A stretch of DNA of 64,000 nucleotides from Zerene cesonia. Taxonomy: Eukaryota; Arthropoda; Insecta; Lepidoptera; Pieridae. Shown here piece by piece: positions 47,400 through 57,151 of the stretch. The notes under the pieces are model-generated. The model saw only the letters and a program-made list of their open reading frames with translations. It was not told the origin of the DNA and did not search any database. Position 1 is the first letter of the stretch. Each line of letters begins with the position of its first letter. The stretch spans positions 1,550,001-1,614,000 of the forward strand of contig NC_052115.1 in the NCBI RefSeq assembly GCF_012273895.1. Direction: 5' to 3'. The position numbers and the translations under genes were made by a program.

Positions 47400-47602
47400 A
47401 TCCTACTAATATTATAAATGCGAAAGTTTGTAAGGATGTGTGTGTGTTTGTTGCTCTTTCACGCAAAATCTACTGAACCGATTGCAATTAAATTTTGTAC
47501 GTAGACAGCTGGACAATTGGAATAACATATAGGCAACTTTTTATCCCAGTATCCCTATTGGATACGGACTTACGCGGGTGAAACCGCGGGGCGCAGCTAG
47601 TC
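47400..47602 (+). mobile_element. Hel-A, full length
   Basis: A, TCCTACTAATATTATAAATG ... CGGGTGAAACCGCGGGGCGC, AGCTAG, T. Both ends intact. Confidence 0.92.
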
Positions 47603-47637
47603 TTTCATCATGATACAGTATGCTTTTTTATTATGAG

Positions 47638-48012
47638 ATTCGAGTATGCTTCGGCACGAATTTGGCCGGCTTGTACCGGAGTATCACAGCCCCACAGACA
47701 AGCGAGAAATAGCATGATATTGTGTTTCGTACAGTGAGTGGGGAAGTCGGAGAGCCATATCCATTTTCCTACCCATCCCAGTCCTTGCCTTTTGTTCCCT
47801 CATCAATCCTTTTTTTATCCTTTTAAAGTCAGCAATCCACTTATATCGATGTATCATCATCAGGCCATATATCCCCACTGCTGGGACACAGTTCTCTAGA
47901 GGAAACGACGTAAGGTCCCTGCAGATGTTCATGGGCGGTGGTAGCGCTTTCCATCAGATACCCACCAGCTCCACTGCCGTGTATTTGGCCACTATGACTA
48001 TGACATATTTTT
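47638..48012 (+). mobile_element. SINE-1 carrying a SINE-2 fragment
   Basis: The SINE-1 5' part (ATGCTTCGGCACGAATTTGG) runs to about 47848 and its 3' part resumes at GATGTTCATGGGCGGTGG (about 47923). Between them, 47859-47898 reads ATCATCATCAGGCCATATAT then CCCCACTGCTGGGACACAG, the tail end of SINE-2 in minus orientation. The SINE-1 central palindrome is replaced. Confidence 0.75.
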
Positions 48013-48294
48013 TTTTCTTAACTTTACAGTATTATAGCAAATATTTTATCAAAACATTCTAATTAAAGCACTTTATGCTTTAATTATATCATTACAATAG
48101 ATATATATTTACAAAAATATGCAATAAGCGGATTATTAATTTCAACCGTAGGTTTTTCCATTCGAGTCCAATTAGTGACGAAAGGAACTGGTATTCGCAA
48201 CTTCACTAACTACGTTCCAGCATTATACAAAGGCAAGGAGGTTTTATAAAAATCCCTTCATTTTCAGTCCGTTTTGATATTATATACAAGTATA
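48013..48294. other. Anonymous AT-rich DNA
   Basis: Nothing recognised. Confidence 0.4.
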
Positions 48295-48540
48295 TAGTGT
48301 GCTTGCATTCCGCTCGCGGCTTCAGCCGTGTATTCAAAAAAAAAAATGTAATTATACAGGGCAGGGGCTTGAGCCTCTAAGTTTCCTTACCCGTAGGATT
48401 TCAGGGGTATATACTATATATAACCTTTCTAGAATCACAAACTATCTTAGTATTCAATGTTATGTATAGGGTTCAGTGACTTAGGCGTGAAGAAGACACA
48501 TACAGACAGACAGTATTTACATGTAAACAGAGATTATACA
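48295..48540 (-). mobile_element. Hel-E, diverged
   Basis: CCGCTCGCGGCTTCAGCCG, TCTAGAATCACAAACTATC, GGCGTGAAGAAGACACATAC and AGACAGACAGTATTTACATG. Confidence 0.62.
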
Positions 48541-48627
48541 CGTAAATGTGCAGTGGTTTGACGCCACTTCATGAGAGGTTGTAGATAGGTTCGATTTCAA
48601 ATACACAGATATTTATAATTACGTCTA

Positions 48628-48829
48628 ACTAGCTGCGCCCCGCGGTTTCACCCGCGTAAGTCCGTATCCCGTAGGAATATCGGTATAATAGGTTGCCTAT
48701 ATGTTATTCCAGTTGTCCAGCTATCTACGTACCAAATTTCATTGCAAATGGTTCAGTAGTATTTGCGTGAAAGAGCAACAAACACACACACATCCTTACA
48801 AACTTTCGCATTAATAATATTAGTAGTAT
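48628..48829 (-). mobile_element. Hel-A, full length
   Basis: ACTAGCTGCGCCCCGCGG to AATAATATTAGTAGTAT; the TC end is slightly mutated. Confidence 0.9.
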
Positions 48830-48949
48830 AGTAGTTTTATGTTTAAAGTTTATAAAAAGCCCTTAACATGAATCAATTTTGATTTTCGAAGGAACTTATG
48901 AGTCGAGGATGGAAAAGGAAATCATAATAATTATATTACAAAAAGACAC

Positions 48950-49025
48950 AAACAGAATTGCGCTAATCGCTTGAAAACTCACGGAATTATCGAGTAACGA
49001 ACCAAAAAAATTAAACTCCTTCGTT
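48950..49025 (+). mobile_element. Repeat G fragment
   Basis: ACACAAACAGAATTGCGCTA, GGAATTATCGAGTAACGAAC and CTCCTTCGTTTTTGGAACGC; a near match to the piece at about 600-740. Confidence 0.5.
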
Positions 49026-49058
49026 TTTGGAACGCTCATTTAGTAAAATTACATTTTG

Positions 49059-49268
49059 ACGTGACAACGTCTTAAATTAGGTTGCGGCTCGGAGGCACTC
49101 ATGAAAAAGTGTAACGCCCGGTAACGTTACGATGAGTCACCGAACTATGATCGGTCCGCCGCGCGCGCAGCACTAGAGAATTAGGCGCATTGAATCGGCG
49201 CGTGCTTGTGTCTCTGTCTCTGTCTTTCTCGAGCGTTCTTGGCGTTGGAAAAAAAGACGTTGTCACGT
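49059..49268. mobile_element. MITE-like element with 15-bp terminal inverted repeats
   Basis: ACGTGACAACGTCTT at 49059-49073 and its exact complement AAGACGTTGTCACGT at 49254-49268 bound about 210 bp of unusually GC-rich DNA containing GGTAACGTTACGATGAGTC and CCGCCGCGCGCGCAGC. No open frame. The superfamily is not determined. Confidence 0.7.
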
Positions 49269-49395
49269 AAAATCTTCGCCCGTAAAACCGACTTTACAGG
49301 CAACCATTTTTTAACTCGACAATAATCCACGTTTCTTTCCGCAAAGCATTCACTTGTCAAATAATATTTTAAATAGGTCAAGTACCATATAATGG
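49269..49395. other. Anonymous DNA before the third gap
   Basis: Nothing recognised. Confidence 0.4.
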
Positions 49396-49472
49396 CTAGA
49401 AATTAAACCGTCAAACTAAACTTGGGATTGAGTTAAAACCCTTCTGAATTTCACTTTTTCCGCGAATCAACA
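49396..49472 (+). repeat. 77-bp contig-end overlap, left copy
   Basis: Identical over 77 bases, same orientation, to 50473-50549 on the other side of the gap. It is best explained as the same genomic bases present at the ends of two unmerged contigs. Confidence 0.92.
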
Positions 49473-50472
49473 NNNNNNNNNNNNNNNNNNNNNNNNNNNN
49501 NNNNNNNNNNNNNNNNNNNNNNNNNNNNNNNNNNNNNNNNNNNNNNNNNNNNNNNNNNNNNNNNNNNNNNNNNNNNNNNNNNNNNNNNNNNNNNNNNNNN
49601 NNNNNNNNNNNNNNNNNNNNNNNNNNNNNNNNNNNNNNNNNNNNNNNNNNNNNNNNNNNNNNNNNNNNNNNNNNNNNNNNNNNNNNNNNNNNNNNNNNNN
49701 NNNNNNNNNNNNNNNNNNNNNNNNNNNNNNNNNNNNNNNNNNNNNNNNNNNNNNNNNNNNNNNNNNNNNNNNNNNNNNNNNNNNNNNNNNNNNNNNNNNN
49801 NNNNNNNNNNNNNNNNNNNNNNNNNNNNNNNNNNNNNNNNNNNNNNNNNNNNNNNNNNNNNNNNNNNNNNNNNNNNNNNNNNNNNNNNNNNNNNNNNNNN
49901 NNNNNNNNNNNNNNNNNNNNNNNNNNNNNNNNNNNNNNNNNNNNNNNNNNNNNNNNNNNNNNNNNNNNNNNNNNNNNNNNNNNNNNNNNNNNNNNNNNNN
50001 NNNNNNNNNNNNNNNNNNNNNNNNNNNNNNNNNNNNNNNNNNNNNNNNNNNNNNNNNNNNNNNNNNNNNNNNNNNNNNNNNNNNNNNNNNNNNNNNNNNN
50101 NNNNNNNNNNNNNNNNNNNNNNNNNNNNNNNNNNNNNNNNNNNNNNNNNNNNNNNNNNNNNNNNNNNNNNNNNNNNNNNNNNNNNNNNNNNNNNNNNNNN
50201 NNNNNNNNNNNNNNNNNNNNNNNNNNNNNNNNNNNNNNNNNNNNNNNNNNNNNNNNNNNNNNNNNNNNNNNNNNNNNNNNNNNNNNNNNNNNNNNNNNNN
50301 NNNNNNNNNNNNNNNNNNNNNNNNNNNNNNNNNNNNNNNNNNNNNNNNNNNNNNNNNNNNNNNNNNNNNNNNNNNNNNNNNNNNNNNNNNNNNNNNNNNN
50401 NNNNNNNNNNNNNNNNNNNNNNNNNNNNNNNNNNNNNNNNNNNNNNNNNNNNNNNNNNNNNNNNNNNNNNNN
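49473..50472. other. Assembly gap, 1000 N, probably spurious
   Basis: Exactly 1000 N between the two identical 77-bp ends. If the ends are one locus, no sequence is missing here. Confidence 0.95.
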
Positions 50473-50549
50473 CTAGAAATTAAACCGTCAAACTAAACTT
50501 GGGATTGAGTTAAAACCCTTCTGAATTTCACTTTTTCCGCGAATCAACA
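50473..50549 (+). repeat. 77-bp contig-end overlap, right copy
   Basis: Same 77 bases as 49396-49472, starting CTAGAAATTAAACCGTC and ending CGCGAATCAACA. Confidence 0.92.
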
Positions 50550-50757
50550 TCCCAAGACGTCTCATTAGATGAGGCTGAAGACTCGTTTTGAGTTTTATTA
50601 ATTTTTCCTGCGGAGTTGAAGTCGGAAGTAATTTTTAATTTTTAAATTACTTTGCGGGTTCGCTGGATTGTTTTTTGGAGTTTACGGGTTATATAAGTGG
50701 TGATTGGCGGGTTTGAATTTTGGGGGTAGGATGAAGATTTGGTGTTCCATTTTAGAT
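50550..50757. other. Anonymous DNA
   Basis: Nothing recognised. Confidence 0.4.
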
Positions 50758-50914
50758 ACTAGCTATTATCCTCGGCCTCGCCTGAGGTACATATACAGCC
50801 TATGTCAGTCAGTGAAGTTGAAGAAAGATTTTTTTTAAATCGGTTCAGTGGTTTTGAAAACATTACAAACATACAAAAATACAAAGGTTTCCAACAATTT
50901 AGGGTAGATATACA
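50758..50914 (-). mobile_element. Hel-F-like
   Basis: ACTAGCTATTATCCTCGG, CCTCGCCTGAGGTACATAT, AATCGGTTCAGTGGTTTTG, ending TTTAGGGTAGATA. Confidence 0.55.
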
Positions 50915-51184
50915 GGTTTGTGAATTTGCGAGATTATGACGTTATAGGGGATCTCGGGATCTACTGCACCGAATATAAAATTGTTTTGCCAATGGAAAGC
51001 CACGTTATCTGTGAGTATCATATGCGGACGGAGCAGTGATGAGCGAGTAGTATTTTTAAAATAAATCGGAAATTAAATCATATATTCAGTAGTGTAAACT
51101 AAGATGTATTACACATTAAGTGAATGTGTTATAATACCTAAGTTTAAATAATGAAGGGGAAACATTCCGGATTTTGTATGAATA
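50915..51184. other. Anonymous DNA
   Basis: Possibly decayed Helitron body near 51030 (ATGCGGACGGAGCAGTGATG), otherwise nothing recognised. Confidence 0.35.
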
Positions 51185-51327
51185 TTTGTATTGTTTTCAC
51201 GCATAAACTACTAGACCGATTTGCATAACTCTTTCACCATAAGAAAGCTGCTTCTTCACTGAGTAACAAAGCTAATATTTAGTATTTTTCCCGATCATCC
51301 CGGGCGCATTCAGGGTGATCAGCTAGT
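51185..51327 (+). mobile_element. Helitron-like element, intact 3' end
   Basis: TTTTCACGCATAAACTACTA, GACCGATTTGCATAACTC, ending CATTCAGGGTGATCAGCTAG plus T. It is a different family from Hel-A to Hel-J; the 5' end is not located. Confidence 0.6.
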
Positions 51328-51514
51328 TAATAAACCACAAACTAAATAATGAAAATTCAGCATTCCGCATTGCGTCATTATATCCATTTCAAATTGTAAA
51401 TGTAAATCAGGCTTGATCCAGGATCAATTATATCGTTACATACGTAAATACCTCGCAGAATAATTAATATTATATATATAATACCGATCGATGAAAACAT
51501 GCTTGCGGTTCGTA

Positions 51515-51590
51515 TGTCTGCACATGATAATTGCTTTGAAGAGATCACTTCTAAGTGATAAGGCCGCCAAACAAATTGTACGCTTTATTA
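51515..51590 (+). mobile_element. LINE-tail-1, cut by Hel-A
   Basis: Hairpin ATCACT/AGTGAT at 51544-51559, then AAGGCCGCCAAACAAATTGT. It breaks off where the next Hel-A begins. Confidence 0.6.
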
Positions 51591-51591
51591 T

Positions 51592-51766
51592 ACACGCGGT
51601 TTTACACGCGTAAGTCCGTATCCCGTAGGAATATCGGGATAAAAAGTTTCTTATATGTTATTCCAGTTGTCCAGCTGTCTACATACCAAATTTTATTGCA
51701 ATCGGTTCAGTAGTTTTTGCGTGAAAGAGCAAGAAACACACACACACATCCTTACAACAATAGGAT
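51592..51766 (-). mobile_element. Hel-A, decayed ends
   Basis: CACGCGGTTTTACACGCG (CTAG end missing) to CCTTACAACAATAGGAT; the CGCATTTATAATATTAG portion is deleted. Confidence 0.88.
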
Positions 51767-52824
51767 AATAAGAAGGAAGGATATTATTTATTTTTATTAG
51801 TGCGAGTGAGGTCTTCATGCAGCATGATTAAATTAATCTATTTTGTCGTTTGTTTGAGTAATTTATACTATTTTTGGAAAACGCATTTATTACACAGCTC
51901 AAACGAAGCACATATTTCACATACTTATAGCTATAAAAAATAAATAACGCTGTGCTACAGCGTACAAAAGGATCAATAAATCTATTATTAAACGCGTAAA
52001 AATCTATTGAAATATACGTATATAAACGGAAATATCATTTGGGTTATGCCATTGTGTGTTTTAACATTAAAAATAATATGAAATGCGCTTTCGCATATTT
52101 CGCTAATATTGTCTGAAAGAAGTGTAAGTTTTGTCGAGATCAGCTGAATTATTTTATGAAAATCCAACGTCTTTGAATATAATATACAAAAGAGAGTATA
52201 AATAAGGTTTGTGACGTTGGTCAAATAGAAAAAAGTAAAATTCTATAAATCTTAGTGTCCAATACGTATTTCTACCCAAGAGAATGATTAATGAAAATAA
52301 ACGTACATCTGTTCAAGTTAATTATTTAGAAAAATGTGCATAAAGAACTTTAATATCATTAAATTATTAAACGAAACCTTATAATACATTGCTTGCCTTC
52401 TTATATATTTTATAGTATACCTACTGACTGATCCGACCATGAACGTTATATACTAAACAGGACTGACTACCAACAATATAATATACAGTTGATAATTCGT
52501 AAGAATTATTTTATTACTATAAATGAATCACATTGCAATGTCTTGTGCAAACTGAAAAACGCATGAAATCTAAATAGCCGATAAGTTTATTAAAATTTTT
52601 GATTTTTGGCGCCAATTTATTGAATATTTCTTTATAATGAACTTCTTTTGACAACAACAAGAAATATTTAGTGCAATCAGCAAAAACGGATTCATTTTTA
52701 TATAAAATATATAATATGTCATATATGTTCATTGCAATCAAAGTAAAAAATTGTACCACCGCCTGTTCCATTTATTAAAGAAAATCGATCAGTAAAACTG
52801 TGAAATGCATCTACTCTATAGAAT
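51767..52824. other. Anonymous AT-rich DNA
   Basis: No gene or repeat recognised; short minus-strand frames at 51988-52224 and 52517-52771 lack domains. Confidence 0.4.
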
Positions 52825-53032
52825 ACTAGATGCACCCCGCGGTTTCACCCGCGTAAATCCGTATCCCGTAGAAATATCGGGATAAAAAATTGCGTATGGG
52901 TTATTCCAGTTATCCAGCTATCTACATACCAAATTTTATTGCAATCGGTTTAGTATTTTTTGCGTGAAAGAGCATTAAACACACACACACACACATACTT
53001 ACAAACTTTCGCATTTATAATATTAGTAGGAT
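52825..53032 (-). mobile_element. Hel-A, full length
   Basis: ACTAGATGCACCCCGCGG to ATTAGTAGGAT; the CA tract is lengthened (about eight CA units). Confidence 0.9.
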
Positions 53033-53431
53033 AAAACAAAGCTTTACACAACAAAATGTATCCAATTACAAAAACAGTAAGGCTCAATTTCCTACATACA
53101 TTTGAGTCCCATTGGAATTAAATAACTAACGTCAAAGCCATCAATACCTTATCCATCCAAAATCCTTGTAATTGTGCATTTTTTATGTGTTTTCGTTGTG
53201 TAGGTGAGTTATATATGGGTCTATCTGCTTGATTTAGAGGCTTCATCTTTCCCTTTCCCTAAATCTCGGTTACTTTGGCTTGTATTTGCAGCTAATGTAT
53301 TTATTTAGAATGGCTTTGAATAAAGTATATTGTAAATAGAACTTTCAGATCAGACGGCTTATCGTATTGTTATATAGTTTTGTAATCCTACTATTTTGAT
53401 ATTTTGAAGATCGATTGCTTTTTATTCATGA
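53033..53431. other. Anonymous DNA
   Basis: Nothing recognised. Confidence 0.4.
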
Positions 53432-53599
53432 ACTAGTTGCGCTCTGCGGTGCTATATCCTATAGGAATATCGGGATAACAAGTTGTCTATGTGTTTTACG
53501 AGTTGTCCAGCTACCAAATTTCATTGCAATCGGTTCAGTTGTTTTTGTGTGAAAGAGTAACATACCTCCAAACTTTCGCGTTTATAATATTAGTAGGAT
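53432..53599 (-). mobile_element. Hel-A with internal deletions
   Basis: ACTAGTTGCGCTCTGCGG to AGTAGGAT; the 3' hairpin and the CACACACACA tract are deleted. Confidence 0.87.
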
Positions 53600-53879
53600 A
53601 GGATAGTATGTAATGTTCCTTATAATTCTTACTTCTTTTGTAAATCTATCTAATAGAAAATTATCATCTTATATATCTACCATAATATATATTATTCTCC
53701 AATTCGATATTTGCCAAGGTTAAAGAGGGGATCTAACCCTTGATTCGTTTGTGTGTTCGCAAATAAATTTAAAACACGTATTTACTGTTTCGCCTAGAAC
53801 CACGCTGTCAACACATATTTACAAAACTAACTGAAACGCTCGCGTAGTCTAAATAAATTTACAAGGTACATAATTTATT
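53600..53879. other. Anonymous DNA
   Basis: Nothing recognised. Confidence 0.4.
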
Positions 53880-54036
53880 TACTTTAAAATCTCCCGTGGG
53901 GATAAGAATTTGTCAAAATTCCTTCATGATGAATGCTTTCATCTTAGTGGCTATCTGCGTACCAAATTTTAGCCCGATCGGACTAGTAGTTTGGGTAGTG
54001 CGTTGATAGATCAGTCAGTCACATTTGCGTTTTATG
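53880..54036 (-). mobile_element. Hel-D, CTAG end lost
   Basis: CCCGTGGGGATAAGAATTTG, AATTTTAGCCCGATCGGAC, GATAGATCAGTCAGTCAC. It ends a few bases before the next Hel-A. Confidence 0.65.
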
Positions 54037-54040
54037 AATT

Positions 54041-54246
54041 ACTAGCCGCGCCCCGCGGTTTCACCCGCGTAAGTCCGTATCCCGTAAGAATATCGGGATA
54101 AGATAATCTATAAAAAGTTGCCTATATGTTATTCCAGTTGTCCAGCTATATACGTACCAAATTTAATTGCACTTGATTCATTAGTTTTTGAGCAACAAAC
54201 ACACAAATATCCTTACAAACTTTCGCATTTATAATATTAGTAGGAT
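54041..54246 (-). mobile_element. Hel-A, full length, between two Hel-D copies
   Basis: ACTAGCCGCGCCCCGCGG to AGTAGGAT. A short duplication (GATAAGATAATCTATAAAAAG) lies after the ATATCGG motif. Confidence 0.9.
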
Positions 54247-54260
54247 AGGATAATTAGGAT

Positions 54261-54480
54261 ACTAGCTGTTTTGGGACTGCTCGCAGCTTCGCCCGCGCAG
54301 TCCCAATAAACGTTCATCCCCTATTTTATCCCCTCGGGGACAGAATTTATCAAAATACTTTCTTAGTAGATACCTACGTTATAACATCTATCTGCATGGC
54401 AAATTTCAGCCCGATCCGTCCAATAGTTTATCATCACTATGTCTGTCAGACATTGTTATGCCTTTGAGTTTTATGTATAC
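54261..54480 (-). mobile_element. Hel-D
   Basis: ACTAGCTGTTTTGGGACTGC, TTCGCCCGCGCAGTCCC, CCCCTATTTTATCCCCTCGG, GCAAATTTCAGCCCGATCCG, CACTATGTCTGTCAGAC. It follows the Hel-A by about 14 bases. Confidence 0.7.
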
Positions 54481-55247
54481 AGATGGAAGATGGAAGATGG
54501 ACAGATTACGTGACGTGTCAACTTGGAGATTTTAATGCTTTTTGAGTACTCTTATTAAATTTTGTGCCGATCGATAAACTTATTCTCGTCAATGTCAGAG
54601 TTGTACGTGGCTGAAATAGAAATTTTAGTTGGAACTAACGACGTTTTAGAGAATTACGTTAGGTTTTAGTGTGTTTTATTAGTTTCTTGAAAGTTTTCGC
54701 TGTCAGTTATATAATTGCAAAGTGATTTTCTTGTATGAAATTGATTAATTTCGTATATTTAATGCTGGTCTTTAATTTCATATAAGCTTTTCTGTTTTAT
54801 GTATACATGATATTATTATATATTTGGCAAAAAAACATAACGTTTCATAGCATTCAAATTCTCCATAAATCAGATATCGTCGATGACCGATTTCTTCAAT
54901 CCTTTAAAATTTTCTGAAAAAAAAAACAATCATATCTGTACCTACGCAGATATCGAAATAATACAGTAAAATTCATACAAAGCCGACCTTGAAAACATTA
55001 ACAAAAATAAAATATAAACGGTTGAATAGCTTTTTAACATAAATTTCAAAGCTTCACACTTATATATAAAAATCTTTTAATTGCTTCAAAATAACTTCCA
55101 TATTATATAGTAAGGCTATAAACTTATTTTCAACTACGCTGCCTTCAAATTGCTAATATAAGACCACATGGACTGCACTAGCTTTCAAATAAATAAGCAA
55201 AGAATCATACAAACCGGTTCATTCAATACAAAGGTTTTATATCGGAT
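54481..55247. other. Anonymous AT-rich DNA with Repeat G relic
   Basis: AAGACCACATGGACTGCACT then AGCTTTCAAATAAATAAGC at 55159-55198 is a Repeat G piece. Nothing else is recognised. Confidence 0.4.
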
Positions 55248-55520
55248 ACACTTTGGAGAGTGCGCTGCGGAATTACACAACTTGATTCCGCCATCCCCAT
55301 TCTTCCATCGGTCGTCGGCGCACAGACTCTAGGCACCGCTTTATGGTGGATGTTCCATGTACCCGGACTAAGTGGTTCGACTATATATATTCTTTATTCG
55401 TCTGTGTCCCCTGACGGATATAATCTGGGGTTCTTCAAAAGTTGAGGGTACCTTCTAGGGAAGCGCGCTCCATCTTAGACTACATCTACTCTCACCAGCA
55501 GGCGAGATGGTAGTCAAGCG
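55248..55520 (+). pseudogene. LINE ORF2 C-terminus and 3' UTR relic
   Basis: GGAGAGTGCGCTGCGGAATT starts a frame reading ECAAELHNLIPP, broken by a stop soon after. A second frame reads HRFMVDVPCTRTKWF, and a third SSVSPDGYNLGFFKS then stop at about 55445. I recognise these pieces, in this order, as the C-terminal end of the reverse-transcriptase ORF of lepidopteran LINEs, normally one continuous frame. The following GGAAGCGCGCTCCATCTTAG and CAGGCGAGATGGTAGTCAAG fit its 3' end. Two frameshifts and an internal stop make it dead. The clade (CR1 or Jockey type) is uncertain. Confidence 0.68.
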
Positions 55521-56599
55521 CTTCCAAAAGCAAATTTCTTGCAAATATAAAAATCAAATCTATAGTATCAACTTCATTATTCCTGCCGCAGCCGTGACCC
55601 AGAACTTCATTGATAAACTGTATACCTACATTTGACCTATAAAATAAACGGTGCGTATTTTATTCGAGACTATATTAAAGTTTTATTAGTATGGAATAAA
55701 CATGCGATGTTTAGAGCTGGTAACGCTAAACTTGTAAGGTAATTCTAGTTTTTGAATGGGCCGACAATGTTTTTAATTAATACTATAAAAAATGTTATTT
55801 ATTCTAGATATTATCGAGTATATTCTGCTATATATAATTTATATTTAACGTATGATATATGTCTACTAATATTCAGTTTCTTTATTTCTTGCGATTTAAT
55901 TAAAGATGTCATGATAGATAGCAAAAATTCGTAAAACATTAAAAATTTACCCGGGCGAAGTAAGCACCTAGCTATATAACTCGGCTATTTTAAAATAAAA
56001 CTGTCTCATAAAATAATTGAATTAACATTCACTTGTCCTATAAAGTGTGATAAAAAATTTTGTAATAGACATTCCTTACACCCACTAAACATATTTAAGT
56101 AACAAAAAAATCAATTTCCTCTCCGTGTTATTTTGTACAAGTTAAATAGGACCCTTCAACTGTAATTAACTCACGTTTTAATTACTTCCCCAAAATTCTT
56201 TGAGGCGCCCGCTGCATTGATCATTCTACAGTCCTTCACTTTGAAAAGGTCTTATAATTACAAAAACCAACGTCCCATTAATTTGACCTCTTAATTGTAT
56301 TCTGGGGATAATGTGAAATGCCTAGCCAAGGCTGAGGGTAAAAAGAATTGGACACTCTCCAACAGGAGATTTAAAAACTCCAAAAGGGATGAGTGCTTTG
56401 CCAAGCGATTGCCATTACGTCGAATTACGTAAAATAATACGAGATGCTTGCTCAAGTTTCTTCTGCTTTCAATAATGTTATGATGTATTGTTCTGTCTCG
56501 CTTTGCGAATGGAGTTTATTATTACGTTGTTGGATTTGCAGCTGAATTGTATTGTGAAAGTAATAATAATAGTTTAAAAAAACTAAAAAACACGCTTTT
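55521..56599. other. Anonymous AT-rich DNA with Helitron stub
   Basis: TTTACCCGGGCGAAGTAAGC at 55946 looks like a Helitron 3' end stub. Nothing else is recognised; the frame 55752-55934 (+) has no domain. Confidence 0.4.
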
Positions 56600-56812
56600 A
56601 TCATATTTTGCAAATTGAAAAATGGAATAATTTTATCAAATTAGTGTATTGTCATCGGTCCTCAATAAATCTACAAAGTTTGAACGAAATCTGGCCGTTT
56701 AAAGTGGGTCAAAATCGCGCCCAAAGAAGTCGGTTACAAACAAACAAACATACAAACAAACATACAAACAAACATACAAACATACAGGTGAAGCTAATAA
56801 AAAGCGTGTAAA
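56600..56812 (+). mobile_element. Retroposon end with (ACAAACAT)n tract
   Basis: CATCGGTCCTCAATAAATCT, GTTTGAACGAAATCTGGCCG, GGGTCAAAATCGCGCCCAAA, GAAGTCGGTTAC, the ACAAACAAACAT tract at 56735-56786, then AGGTGAAGCTAATAAAAAGC. I recognise this as a dispersed lepidopteran repeat, RTE-like in style; the last piece also occurs at 16107-16131. Confidence 0.55.
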
Positions 56813-56912
56813 AATATTTCACTGGAATGAAGCTCCTTGTCTAATACTTTGTTATTTAATCAGGTTTCAACGGAAGCCTGTCTGAACACAACTTTTGATT
56901 ATTTATACGTAT

Positions 56913-56928
56913 GTGTGTGTGTGTGTGG
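56913..56928. repeat. (TG)n tract
   Basis: About eight TG units just upstream of a Hel-A. Confidence 0.8.
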
Positions 56929-56953
56929 TTCAGTATTATTAATCATACTACTT

Positions 56954-57151
56954 ACCGCTAATTTTATAAATGCGAAAGTTTGTAAGGATGTGTGTGTTTC
57001 TTGCTCTTTCACGCAAAAACTACTGAACCGATTGCAAAGATATTTGGTACGTAGACAGCTGGACCACTGGATTAACATAAAGGCAACTTTTTATCCCGAT
57101 ATTCGTACTGGATACGGACTTACGCGGGCGAAACCGCGGGGCGTAGCAAGT
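56954..57151 (+). mobile_element. Hel-A
   Basis: TACCGCTAATTTTATAAATG to CGGGGCGTAGCAAGT. Both ends are slightly mutated. The 157-codon frame spanning 56837-57310 runs through this repeat and is not a gene. Confidence 0.88.

Noticed and set aside
53432..54480. CRISPR-like array from regularly repeated units
   Set aside because: Units are about 200 bp from two families, decayed differently, in animal DNA; this is a repeat cluster.
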